DNA from: Chromatiales bacterium
Lineage (GTDB): Bacteria > Pseudomonadota > Gammaproteobacteria > Chromatiales > Chromatiaceae
NCBI GenBank assembly: GCA_022360905.1
Contig: JAKSBX010000156.1
Span: 1-64,000, forward strand
Reading direction: 5' to 3'
Length of the DNA stretch: 64,000 nt
Shown: positions 27,672 through 35,806 of the stretch, in pieces
Numbering within the stretch: position 1 is the stretch's first letter
Layout: each line of letters starts with the position of its first letter
Translations under genes and position numbers: made by a program
Notes under the pieces: generated by a model
What the model saw: the letters and a program-made list of their open reading frames with translations, nothing else
What the model was told of the DNA's origin: nothing
Database searches by the model: none

Positions 27672-28231
27672 AATCCTTCTCCCTAATCTAATAGGCTTAA
27701 CCCAGTATTATCACCTTTAAGGCTTCCAGCTTTAGGGCCTGTTAACACGAATCCAATGCGCCCTACAGGGTTTGTTTTTGTCTCCAGCAAGGCAGAATGA
27801 ACGTCGTGTAGTGCCACAACCCGTTGCTCGTCGCTCGTTTGGACCAACCAAACCTCTCTCCTCGTGCCTTGATTGGTGCTTTTTCAGGCACAACTGGGTG
27901 CATTGGATTCGTGTTAACAAGCCCTAAGTTACAGGCATAACAAGCTGATTTAAAAGAAATAGACCTTTTTATGAAAACCATGGTCATGATCGATAAAATG
28001 CGGCTTGGGTTGCCTGTTCCTGGCCAGAGTTATTTTCTTCTGACCGAGAGAAATCCATAAATAAGATTTCACTTCCCAGATTATCAATCTTACACGGAAT
28101 TTTATTCGCATCTTGCTGTTTTTTAAAGTCCTTTGGCTTAAGAACCCCTGAAATGAGTCGCTAACTCAAGGCAGATGGATATGTCACTGGTTACGTGGTT
28201 AAAGGACTGCAAGCCGAGTCGTAACTGAAGT
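27672..28231. other. Gap holding the MITE-like element
   Basis: A 560-bp stretch between the FAH gene and a small membrane ORF. The MITE-like element occupies 27735-27924. I see no gene or clear terminator in the rest. The ORFs listed here at 27732 and 27763 lie inside or across the element and have no recognisable product. Confidence 0.6.
27735..27924. mobile_element. MITE-like element with 29-30 bp terminal inverted repeats and TA flanks
   Basis: The left end, starting GGGCCTGTTAACACGAATCC, is repeated inverted at the right end, which read on the minus strand starts GGGCTTGTTAACACGAATCC. The match extends through CAATGC[G/A]CCC with two mismatches in 30 bases. The dinucleotide TA flanks both ends, as expected for a TA target duplication such as IS630-type or some IS5-group transposases make. 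The roughly 130-bp interior has no transposase. Short solo copies of the terminal sequence occur at five other places in the window. It would need a transposase in trans. Confidence 0.8.
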
Positions 28232-28480
28232 ATGTTTGACCTTTGGCTATCAAATATGATGGAACAACTCTACAAAATAGCACTCACAAGTTTTACCATA
28301 GGCACCTTGTTTCTACCTTTGCTGCTATTTGTCCACCACCTCGAAGCCCGTTACCCGGCAACCACTCAGCTCACCAGCCTGGCTTGGTATGAATTGTTCA
28401 TCGTACTTGCATTACTGGTAGTTCCATTCGGCTCCTTGAAACTACTTCGCGTACCATGGAATAGTAAAGAGATACCTTAG
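28232..28480 (+). CDS. Small putative membrane protein
   Basis: An 82-aa ORF with two hydrophobic stretches (about 14-34 and 50-70), an ATG start and ordinary composition. The two-helix pattern is real but I recognise no family. No clear ribosome site is visible and it stands alone between repeat-bearing gaps. It could be a genuine small membrane protein or a chance ORF. Confidence 0.4.
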   Translation: MFDLWLSNMMEQLYKIALTSFTIGTLFLPLLLFVHHLEARYPATTQLTSLAWYELFIVLALLVVPFGSLKLLRVPWNSKEIP

Positions 28481-28498
28481 GCCGAATGGCACTTAATT

Positions 28499-28606
28499 TA
28501 AGAGAATAAGCCGCCAATCACCACGAATCTTCGCTAATAGAGTCCGCTATGTGAGAGTTTTTCGCGGCATTTTGCGGTGACTGGCGTTCATTGGCGGTTA
28601 ATCTCT
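28499..28606. repeat. Imperfect palindromic intergenic repeat
   Basis: The left arm contains AGAGAATAAGCCGCCAATCA. The right arm, read on the minus strand, contains AGAGATTAACCGCCAATGAA followed by CGCCAGTCACCGC. The two arms would fold into a long imperfect hairpin. The AACCGCCAATGAACGC type of sequence is a widespread dispersed intergenic repeat in environmental Proteobacteria, as I recall it. No coding potential. Confidence 0.55.
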
Positions 28607-28673
28607 AAAAGGTGACCCCCAACTTCTTCAGCAGAATTGGGGCGTAAATGACTTCAGTAAATACCATTCCCCT

Positions 28674-28690
28674 TAGAGCCTGTTGAGTAA
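28674..28690 (+). repeat. Degenerate solo terminal-repeat-like motif
   Basis: TAGAGCCTGTTGAGTAAC resembles the TAGGGCCTGTTAAC end of the MITE-like element. It lies about 22 bp beyond the stop of the TPR lipoprotein at 28712-29629. It is the weakest member of the set. Confidence 0.3.
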
Positions 28691-28711
28691 CTGCCGCTAT
28701 CACAGCTGTTA

Positions 28712-29629
28712 CTAGCGATTTTCAAAAGTATCAATTCTCAATTGAGTACGCTTGTCATCGGGATCAAATTTTAACGCTATTCTCCAAAGCTCTATTGCGT
28801 TGACTGGTTCAGAACGGACCCTTCTTAGCCCTTTTAAATAAAGCTCTTTACCAAACTCTTTTCGAGCTTCAGACAACTTCTTCAGTAATTTTGCATCATT
28901 GCTCAACAGCTCTTCTGCCGCAGTTAAATGGTGCAGTGACTTATCGTACTCTGAGGCACGAAATGCTGCACGTGCCTGGACAACACGAACATTCATCAGC
29001 ATTACTTTCAGTTCCGTGTCATTTGGGTATTTTGTTATGTGCTTTTCCAGTTCTCCGATATAACTTGCCACATCTTTAGCACGGTTTTCTGCCTGTAGTA
29101 TGGCCTGACGGGAGTATATATACCCCTCATCTTCTGTCTGCTGGTTCTTCTTACGAATACTGTTTTTTCGGTAACGCTGAGACAGCGCCACTTTCTGTTT
29201 CATTTTCAGGTGAAGTTGTTTTTTGTTGATATCACGTAATCTATCAAATGCAGCTTTATGGGAGGGATCGAGGGTTAAAATTCTCAAGTACAACACCTCT
29301 GCACTTTGCAGCTTGCCTTTAGCCCGTTTTTTTTCTGCAATCGACATTAACTTGTCTGTTTTGTCTGATATTAGCTTTTCCAGCCTATCGACTTCTCTGT
29401 TCGGTTTGGAGCTACCAGGTGATAATGTACGCGCAATACGATATTCCATCAGCGCCTTGTATAAATCACCTTTCTGTTCATGATTCGATGCCGACCGCAT
29501 CAATCTCTGTGGATCCGCATAATTACCGGGAGCACCAACGGTGACTACTTGCCTGTTTGCGCAGCCTATGCTGGACAGTACAAATATTGAGACAACTATT
29601 ATTGAGAATGTGTGCAATAAACTGACCAC
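28712..29629 (-). CDS. TPR-type lipoprotein, partner of the kinase cluster
   Basis: The 305-aa product starts with a lipoprotein-like signal (SSIGC, Cys23). It then has TPR-like helical pairs, such as GDLYKALMEYRIARTLSPGSS, GKLQSAEVLYLRILTLDPSHKAA and a C-terminal NAIELWRIALKFDPDD. A basic, Lys/Arg/Gln-rich segment lies near residues 140-165. It is the third gene of a minus-strand run: kinase (30733-32538), deacetylase (29634-30725), this gene, with only a 4-bp gap to the deacetylase. A periplasmic scaffold role is inferred. The C-terminal TPR region resembles that of the LysM/TPR lipoprotein ending the T6SS operon. Confidence 0.75.
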   Translation of the reverse strand: MVSLLHTFSIIVVSIFVLSSIGCANRQVVTVGAPGNYADPQRLMRSASNHEQKGDLYKALMEYRIARTLSPGSSKPNREVDRLEKLISDKTDKLMSIAEKKRAKGKLQSAEVLYLRILTLDPSHKAAFDRLRDINKKQLHLKMKQKVALSQRYRKNSIRKKNQQTEDEGYIYSRQAILQAENRAKDVASYIGELEKHITKYPNDTELKVMLMNVRVVQARAAFRASEYDKSLHHLTAAEELLSNDAKLLKKLSEARKEFGKELYLKGLRRVRSEPVNAIELWRIALKFDPDDKRTQLRIDTFENR

Positions 29630-29633
29630 ACGA

Positions 29634-30725
29634 TCACCGGGCCTGAAAAGTCTTCAGCTTAGCGACAAAGTCATCCATGCCCCGGTCTCCGAAGATCATG
29701 CTTCTATTAAGAAGGTATGGGTAGGTAAATGCCGCATTAGCAGCAGACTGAACGGTCAAACCAAGCAGCAGACCATTCGCTTTTAGCTCATCGATCACCT
29801 GTGGGTTGGTATCACCGAATGGATAGGCATAGTATCTGGGCGCTTTGCCCAGCGTATTTTCCAACTTGCGGCTGGGAATCCGAACTTCATCCCTTACTCT
29901 TTTACGATAGGCAGACTTGCCTTCCCCGGCGCCATTCAATGCAAGATTCGAGTGAGTTTTGGAGTGCGGTTGTATACTGATCAAACCACTGGAATTCATA
30001 GTTTTTATTTCACTGGTTTTCAAGCCACCATTATTCATGTAGTCGCTATAGACAAAAACCGTTGCGGGAAAGTTATACTTTTTAAGCAGTGGATAAGCTA
30101 TTTTATAAATGGATCGATGACCGTCATCTATGGTTAATATCACGGAACGTTTAGGTAAGGCCTGTTCACCTTTCAAGAAACCATAAAGCTCATGAAGGTG
30201 AATCACTCTGTAATCATGCTGTTTGAGATATTTCAGCTGCTCTTCAAACTGTTTTGCACTAACTTCCAAACGTCTGCCCTTGTTGCCGAAACGGTGATAG
30301 CACAATATGGGAACAGTTTGATATCCCTCAAATTCGAAACCTATGGGATTTTTATTTTGCAGCGGGATAATGATCTCATTTCCGCTAACAATGGATCGAG
30401 GATAATTCGCATCTTCTATCAGCCAACCGAGTTTCTCATCACCTAAGTAGCGATGCGCCAAAGTATTGGCATCCTCATTTCCCACCCTGAGAACAATAAA
30501 TTCGCTATCCCGTGCTAAAACTTCAGACGTGGCAGGGAGTGATGAGCATCCCGAACCCAACAAAGCATAAACAATGAAAAACAAGCTGACGATGAGAAAC
30601 TTGTTCCGGTCAACAGCCTTTCTTATTGTTATTGCTCTCTCTCTGCAGCATCGATGGCATTCAGGCAGGATCCGCTTCACTGTGGCTTTATGCAACCTGG
30701 CTGTATGCCGAACAGAGATCATCAT
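29634..30725 (-). CDS. Polysaccharide deacetylase lipoprotein with LysM-like segment
   Basis: This exported NodB-fold carbohydrate esterase (363 aa in the track) has a membrane/lipoprotein segment ending LLGSGC, a LysM-like stretch (VLRVGNEDANTLAHRYLGDEKLGWLIEDAN), and then the catalytic domain. NodB motifs are TIDDGHRS (motif 1, metal aspartates), HSKTH (motif 2, H-S-x-x-H) and YAYPFGD (motif 3). The substrate could be peptidoglycan or an exopolysaccharide. The first roughly 38 residues before the signal are unusual and may reflect an over-long start. Co-location with a sensor kinase suggests an envelope-directed response; that is inference. Confidence 0.88.
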   Translation of the reverse strand: MMISVRHTARLHKATVKRILPECHRCCRERAITIRKAVDRNKFLIVSLFFIVYALLGSGCSSLPATSEVLARDSEFIVLRVGNEDANTLAHRYLGDEKLGWLIEDANYPRSIVSGNEIIIPLQNKNPIGFEFEGYQTVPILCYHRFGNKGRRLEVSAKQFEEQLKYLKQHDYRVIHLHELYGFLKGEQALPKRSVILTIDDGHRSIYKIAYPLLKKYNFPATVFVYSDYMNNGGLKTSEIKTMNSSGLISIQPHSKTHSNLALNGAGEGKSAYRKRVRDEVRIPSRKLENTLGKAPRYYAYPFGDTNPQVIDELKANGLLLGLTVQSAANAAFTYPYLLNRSMIFGDRGMDDFVAKLKTFQAR

Positions 30726-30732
30726 GATGCCA

Positions 30733-32538
30733 TCAATTGCGTTTTATGATTCTGGTCGCATCATCCATGTTATCGTCAAGTTCCTGATTACCACCCTCAT
30801 CGGCAGAGCTATCCGACTGCCGGTTAAGGGGCGCAATTCGTGTCTCATCATCGTCCACTGGTTCAGGCTCCGCTGATGGTTGAGACTGTGCTGCAGTTTG
30901 TGTATTGAGTTCGGACTGAGTCTGATCCTCTGTCAACACATCGGCCTGCTCCTTGTTCTGCAGCTCCTCAGCCATCCTATTGTAATCTTTGAACATCAAG
31001 CCCAGTTCATCATTACGTTCCTGACGAATTCGATAGGCATAGTTACCTTGACTGATATGACGCATCGCCTTTCTCAGGATTTTCATGGGAAGCGTGATAC
31101 CTGTAGCCAATAGGTAAGCCACCACAACCACAGTCAGAACGACTGCCACCAATAGCCCCAGCATGGTATAAAAAGTTAGATCTGCTGCCGCAATCAGCGG
31201 CGTTTGCGACAACCCTAACTGCACGCCACCGATCGTTTTATTCTGAAAGATCAACGGGGCTTGAAAATCAAAGACATCCTGCCCCTGCCATTCGGCCTCA
31301 GAGATTACGATTCCGCCCTCCTCTCGCAGCATTTCTCCGCTTAAGGAGCGCTCGTGTGTTTCACCTACCTCTTCTGGTGATGTACTTGCACGTAATACCT
31401 GTTTGTGATCAAAGATCTTCAGGTAGCTGATCTGTTGACGATCGTTTATCTCCTGCACAAAGGTCTCAATGGCTACCCAATCCTGTATTAGGACAGCTTC
31501 CGCGCTTTCAATGGCGATAAAATCCGCTAAGGAGCCTCCTGAGTCCAAGGTCAGTTCGGTCATGGTCTCTACTTGTTTTTGATAGACCAGATAAGAACCT
31601 AAAATCATAGCCAGCGAGACCACCATTGCCATGACTGCAGTCCATTTGATGCGCAGAGGTAGAATCTTTGATTCATTGATATGCTGCTGTTTCTCATCGA
31701 TCTCATGGATCACCCGACGCAGCGCGTTGGCAAGTTCTTTTCCTGTTTGAAAACGATTATCCGGCTTTTTATTGAGTAGTTTCTCAACGATCGCTTTCAG
31801 GCTCTGAGGTATGTCTGTTTTCTTGATATCGATTGGTGCAGGTTCCTCCTGCACAATCTTCATCAACAGAGAGGTCAGCGTTTCCGAGACAAAGGGTTTT
31901 TCACCCGTGAGCAGTTGATAGAGGATCACACCAAGGGAAAACAGATCGGACCGACCGTCAACCTGCTGTCCCTCGACCTGCTCCGGAGACATATATTGAG
32001 GCGTTCCCAGAACAGAACCGATTCTGGTTTTATGCTCTTTATTCGGTGTATCAACCCTGGCAATACCGAAATCCGTTATGCGAAGCGTGTGGCCATAGCC
32101 AGGGGATATTATGTTGCCTGGCTTGACATCCCGGTGAACAATTCCCCTGGCATGGGAATAGTCGAGGGCTTCAGCCAGTTGTATCCCGTAGATGACCACA
32201 TCTCGGGTTGTAATATCCTGGTCACTATCCATGATCTCCTCAAGGGTTTGTCCCTCAAGAAACTCCATGGCGATATATGGCCCCTGTTCCACTTCGCCAA
32301 CATCGAAAATGGTGACAATATTGGGATGGGTCAGCTTTCCTGCAGCTTTGGCCTCCTGCAGAAAGCGATATCGGTACTCCGGATCAACAGCACACTCTCC
32401 ACGTAGCAATTTAATGGCCAAGGGTCGATTGATCTCGGGATCAAATGCTTTGTAGACGATCGACATTGCACCTTCGCCTACCTCTTCTACCAACTGGAAT
32501 CTACCGATCGATTCCGGCATAGGATATTGATTATCCAA
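30733..32538 (-). CDS. Transmembrane Ser/Thr protein kinase with periplasmic sensor and HAMP-like segment
   Basis: The 601-aa protein begins with a complete Hanks-type kinase domain (about 13-275): glycine loop GEGAMSIVYKA, catalytic Lys43 in LAIKLL, HRDVKPGN (Asp137), DFG (156-158) and GTPQYMSPEQ. A membrane helix near 298-318 is followed by a periplasmic sensor-like domain of about 140 residues. A second helix and a HAMP-like segment (LPMKILRKAMRHISQGNYAYRI) come next. The polar C-terminal tail carries DDDETRIAPL and DDATRIIK near its end. This two-helix, kinase-first layout resembles PpkA-like T6SS kinases. It heads the kinase-deacetylase-TPR operon. Function in T6SS signalling with the FHA protein and PP2C phosphatase is an inference from co-occurrence. 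Confidence 0.9.
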   Translation of the reverse strand: MDNQYPMPESIGRFQLVEEVGEGAMSIVYKAFDPEINRPLAIKLLRGECAVDPEYRYRFLQEAKAAGKLTHPNIVTIFDVGEVEQGPYIAMEFLEGQTLEEIMDSDQDITTRDVVIYGIQLAEALDYSHARGIVHRDVKPGNIISPGYGHTLRITDFGIARVDTPNKEHKTRIGSVLGTPQYMSPEQVEGQQVDGRSDLFSLGVILYQLLTGEKPFVSETLTSLLMKIVQEEPAPIDIKKTDIPQSLKAIVEKLLNKKPDNRFQTGKELANALRRVIHEIDEKQQHINESKILPLRIKWTAVMAMVVSLAMILGSYLVYQKQVETMTELTLDSGGSLADFIAIESAEAVLIQDWVAIETFVQEINDRQQISYLKIFDHKQVLRASTSPEEVGETHERSLSGEMLREEGGIVISEAEWQGQDVFDFQAPLIFQNKTIGGVQLGLSQTPLIAAADLTFYTMLGLLVAVVLTVVVVAYLLATGITLPMKILRKAMRHISQGNYAYRIRQERNDELGLMFKDYNRMAEELQNKEQADVLTEDQTQSELNTQTAAQSQPSAEPEPVDDDETRIAPLNRQSDSSADEGGNQELDDNMDDATRIIKRN

Positions 32539-32903
32539 ATCACCTCTCCTACAACTGCGCCAACAAACACAGGAAGGCCTTCTTCCAAGCCCCTTGAGGA
32601 AAACATTGCCGACACCTTATCGGTCTTGTAATTCCGAGCCTTAACCGTACCAGCTATGCCAAAGGAGCCAATAGCTTACTGCACATCGTACCGCCAGCTG
32701 ATGATGGCGGTTTTTGCCTTACTTCACTATACAATATCGTCTATTCTCCTGATAGAGTGTAGCAAATCAACAAAAACTTATTGACGTAACTCATTTATTT
32801 GATTAGCTTTCCTATGTAGGGAAAAGCATTGTGAAAAGGCTTTATCATATGGATGAACAGCCTGAAAATCCTGGTTCTCAGGCAAATAATAAGCGGGCAA
32901 CTC
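32539..32903. other. Divergent gap between the kinase and an uncharacterised gene
   Basis: A 365-bp region that must carry the kinase promoter (minus) and the promoter for the plus-strand gene. Its main visible structure is a plus-strand terminator-like hairpin at 32690-32715. No named regulator site is recognised. Confidence 0.5.
32690..32715 (+). terminator. Orphan terminator-like hairpin; possible small RNA end
   Basis: ACCGCCA and TGGCGGT pair around an 8-base loop and are followed by a T run. No plus-strand gene precedes it, so it may end a short RNA or act as a leader attenuator. A possible promoter, TTGAGG-17-TTATCG, lies near 32603-32631; this is a weak match. Confidence 0.5.
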
Positions 32904-33692
32904 ATGACAGACTCTTTCGATATCCCAAGACTGATAGAACTCCGTAAGCTTACCCGCTCAGTATCTGAACGGATTGAGGCGCAGCTCAAGTCCTATTTAT
33001 CGACTTTGGCACCTCTTTTCTCACCTCAACCGATTCTCGGCGAGTACATCAGAGGTGGTTCCAAATCCTCGGTCAAAGGTGCCGAGAAGAGCTTTCAAGA
33101 ACTGAAAAAACAGTACCTCTCTATTGCCAGGCAAAAGCCATTCTCACTGGACAGCGATATCTCTCCACCACTGGATATTTTTGCAGCCACCCCCGCATTG
33201 ACGCCGGTCACTTACCCGTACAAAGCCGAAAATGACGGAAAATCCTCGGAACTTACGGTCACCTCACCCCTGAAATGGATTCTCTCCTATCCTGGAATGG
33301 CACCAAATCAAATCGCCGATCTGTTGAAAGGCAACAGAAGCCAGGTTCAGGATGAGTTGGCCCACACCCTACTGCAATGCCTGACTCTGAATCTTGTCCT
33401 GGAGAAACAGAGCGGCCTGAGAAATCTATTGAAGGATCTGCGCTTCAATCTGGAAACGATTCATGTAGATACCCTGGGTGAACTGCCTGTGTTACTGATC
33501 TCCTGCCCCGTTTCCACTGAATTGCCTTCTGATGATGTAATTATTCAGAATACTGAAATATCCGGTATTCCCTCTTTTGAAGAGATCATCAAAATCAATG
33601 ACATCAAAATAATGTCGGATCCACTTCGAGAAACGCTGCTCGGTATTACCCGGGAGGTGACACCGGAGATTTATCAGGAAATCGTCTCATAA
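32904..33692 (+). CDS. Uncharacterised protein
   Basis: The product is 262 aa from the ATG at 32904 (MTDSFDIPRLIELRK); the track start at 32853 adds 17 residues of less convincing sequence. I do not recognise the family. It opens with a helical basic stretch (LRKLTRSVSERIEAQLKSYL) and has a central region with KGAEKSFQELKKQYLSIA. The remainder looks like a mixed alpha/beta cytoplasmic domain without membrane segments, signal peptide or catalytic motif. It is divergent from the sensor kinase, and a possible phage-baseplate or T6SS-locus relationship cannot be judged from sequence by eye. Confidence 0.65.
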   Translation: MTDSFDIPRLIELRKLTRSVSERIEAQLKSYLSTLAPLFSPQPILGEYIRGGSKSSVKGAEKSFQELKKQYLSIARQKPFSLDSDISPPLDIFAATPALTPVTYPYKAENDGKSSELTVTSPLKWILSYPGMAPNQIADLLKGNRSQVQDELAHTLLQCLTLNLVLEKQSGLRNLLKDLRFNLETIHVDTLGELPVLLISCPVSTELPSDDVIIQNTEISGIPSFEEIIKINDIKIMSDPLRETLLGITREVTPEIYQEIVS

Positions 33693-33898
33693 CCTCGATT
33701 TGGCAGACATCCCGTCTGCTATAAAAAGTGGAGCCTATTCCTCATGCCGTAGCCTAGGATTGTCAAATCGACGTTTAGCTGTTGCCCCATTCAGGCTTTT
33801 CAATAATTACTATAAATAAAATATGGTTTATCTTGTTGGGTGTTCTTCCTAAAATCTGATCTATTCTTAGAATTCAACTCAAATAATAGGATTAAGAC

Positions 33899-34399
33899 AT
33901 GGCAACGATCACTCTAGAAGGCAACCCAATCAACACCAATGGCGAGCTGCCGGCAGTCGGCTCAGATGCACCAGACTTCTCTTTGACAGCTGGTGATCTT
34001 TCAGATGTTTCATTGGAGAACTATGCTGGCAAAAAGAAATTGCTGAATATTGTTCCTAGCCTAGATACCGGTGTCTGTGCTACCTCAACCATCACTTTCA
34101 ATAAAGCCATGGCCGACAAATCCAATTCTGTCGCCCTGGTCGTCTCAGCTGACCTCCCCTTCGCTCAAGGCCGATTCTGCAGTGCCGAGGGCGTAGACAA
34201 TGTGATTTCACTCTCCATGATGCATAACCGTAACTTTGCCAAAGATTATGGTGTATTGATCAGCGATGGTCCTCTGGCAGGTATCTGCGCACGCGCCGTG
34301 GTTGTGGTGGACGAGAACAACAAGGTCATCTACACCCAGCTTGTCCCGGAAATCGTCCAGGAACCGGACTATGATGCGGCGTTAGCTCATCTTGACTGA
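33899..34399 (+). CDS. tpx: Thiol peroxidase (atypical 2-Cys peroxiredoxin)
   Basis: Tpx reduces alkyl hydroperoxides and H2O2 in the periplasm or cytosol using thioredoxin. The 166-aa sequence has the Tpx features: [11 protein letters not shown], with the peroxidatic cysteine (Cys60), and the resolving cysteine in GRFCSAEG (Cys94). The ending [18 protein letters not shown] is also typical. Length is normal. It is a single gene followed by a clear terminator. No signal peptide is present, so it is cytosolic. Confidence 0.96.
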   Translation: MATITLEGNPINTNGELPAVGSDAPDFSLTAGDLSDVSLENYAGKKKLLNIVPSLDTGVCATSTITFNKAMADKSNSVALVVSADLPFAQGRFCSAEGVDNVISLSMMHNRNFAKDYGVLISDGPLAGICARAVVVVDENNKVIYTQLVPEIVQEPDYDAALAHLD

Positions 34400-34430
34400 T
34401 GGCTTAGCAATGAAAATTGTGTAGCAATAA

Positions 34431-34458
34431 AAAAACGGGCTAATAGCCCGTTTTTTTT
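34431..34458. terminator. Bidirectional rho-independent terminator
   Basis: AAAAACGGGC and GCCCGTTTTTTTT flank a short loop (TAATA), giving an A-run on one side and a T-run on the other. It lies between the convergent genes tpx (+) and the Lys/Ala-rich gene (-), serving both. Confidence 0.92.
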
Positions 34459-34472
34459 ATCTGTATGAGAAG

Positions 34473-35594
34473 TTATCTGTAGTTGTAATAACCTTGATAA
34501 GGACCAGGCCCGTAGGGTCCGTAACCAGGGTTCGGATTACGCCACATGCGCGGTGGTGGAGGCATCATGGCTTCATGCAACTCTCTCTCAGCCTGCATTC
34601 TGTTCTGCATGGCTTCCATTTCAGCTTGTGCTGCATCTCTTAACTCATCGAACTCTTTGAGAATTTTTGTCACAGACTCTGCGTGCATATCCTGGACGCT
34701 CTGCGGCTTATCTTGAGCGGTGGCTGCTTCCTGGCCACCCTCTTGTTGTGTGGCTGCAACCGAAGTATCAGCGGATGACTGATCCGTCATGCCAGATGAA
34801 GCTTCAGCGGCTGGTTGGTGCATGACATTTGCTTCTGGTGAGATACTCGAACCGGATACAAGATTGCCGTCCGCATCGTCAGACGCGTCTCCTGCTGATG
34901 CCGGTTCACTCTGTCCACCCTCAGCTTCCGCTACACTCGCTTGCTGGGTGGCTGAGGCATCCTCACCAGATGCTGCCGCCGGGGCGGTAGAGGCGGTTGC
35001 CTCATCTGTCGCGGACTGGTCACCTGACTCCGAGGTGGCAACCTCAACCTGAGCGGATTCTGACAGCTCTCCTGTAGACTCGCCAACCGGGTTTTTAGCC
35101 AGTGAACGGATATACATGAAACCCAGAATGATAATAATCAGCCAGAAAATGACTTTTATCCAAAAGCCACCTGAGCTTTTTGTTTCTGTCGACATGGGTG
35201 TCTCCTCCAAAGTTTTATCTTTATCTTCTATTTGTTTCTGCACAACCACATTTGACGATGGCGCCTTATTACTCTCAGCGGTAGTGGTTGATGACGAGGC
35301 TTGAGCACTAGCGGCAGCTACCGTGGTTGGTGTTGCGGCTTTAGCTGCACTGTCGGCGAGCGGCTTGTCAGTCTGTGCGGTGGTTGTGTTTTGCGCGCTT
35401 GCAGCTTTGCTGCTCTCTGTTTTTTTGGCTGAGACCTTCTTCTTGGCAGCGGCTTTTTTCTTTGTTGTCGCTTTTTTCTTGGCTACCTTTTTCTTGGCAA
35501 CTTTCTTTTTCGCCGCTTTCTTTTTAACGGTTGTTGCTGTCTTTTCAGGTTGTTTTTCTACGCTTTCATCGGCGCTGTTAGTCTCATCAGCCAT
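34473..35594 (-). CDS. Lys/Ala-rich histone-H1-like membrane protein
   Basis: The N-terminal roughly 70 residues are a basic repeat of the AAKKKVAKKK type, resembling histone H1-like tails that bind DNA or other polyanions. A Thr/Ala/Ser linker follows, then one membrane helix (IKVIFWLIIIILGFMYIRSL). Beyond it lies a long acidic Ser/Ala/Gln-rich region, a short coiled coil (ILKEFDELRDAAQAEMEAMQNRM) and a Pro/Gly/Tyr tail (GYGPYGPGPYQGYYNYR). With the positive-inside rule the basic tail would be cytoplasmic and the acidic part periplasmic. The ATG at 35594 is preferred over the GTG at 35600, because the GGGGAG site would overlap the latter. No family is recognised. Confidence 0.75.
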   Translation of the reverse strand: MADETNSADESVEKQPEKTATTVKKKAAKKKVAKKKVAKKKATTKKKAAAKKKVSAKKTESSKAASAQNTTTAQTDKPLADSAAKAATPTTVAAASAQASSSTTTAESNKAPSSNVVVQKQIEDKDKTLEETPMSTETKSSGGFWIKVIFWLIIIILGFMYIRSLAKNPVGESTGELSESAQVEVATSESGDQSATDEATASTAPAAASGEDASATQQASVAEAEGGQSEPASAGDASDDADGNLVSGSSISPEANVMHQPAAEASSGMTDQSSADTSVAATQQEGGQEAATAQDKPQSVQDMHAESVTKILKEFDELRDAAQAEMEAMQNRMQAERELHEAMMPPPPRMWRNPNPGYGPYGPGPYQGYYNYR

Positions 35595-35665
35595 CTTCAC
35601 TCCCCTTTAACGACGTACATGTTTATTGCAACATTGTACCTGTAAACTGGTTGAATCGATAATAT

Positions 35666-35806
35666 CGGCCCGGCGACCAAATCGTTTAGTTCCAGCCGCA
35701 GTAAACCTGCCTGCAGCGATGCATCAAGACACCGCTGTAGCACGCCCCAATCAAGGACATGCTGAAGCCCTGAAAGTAAACGATTTGGTTGCCACCAGGT
35801 TAATAC
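35666..35806. repeat. Palindromic-ended dispersed repeat, copy A
   Basis: The left end GGCGACCAAATCGTTTA is repeated inverted at the right as TAAACGATTTGGTTGCC. A third copy of this end occurs near 47848-47867. The interior of about 100 bp is non-coding as far as I can judge. This looks like a miniature dispersed repeat; the track ORF 35597-35815 across it is a shadow. Confidence 0.5.

Noticed and set aside
27732-27987. Two minus-strand ORFs over the MITE-like element
   Set aside because: They span the terminal repeats and have no transposase motifs; no ribosome site.
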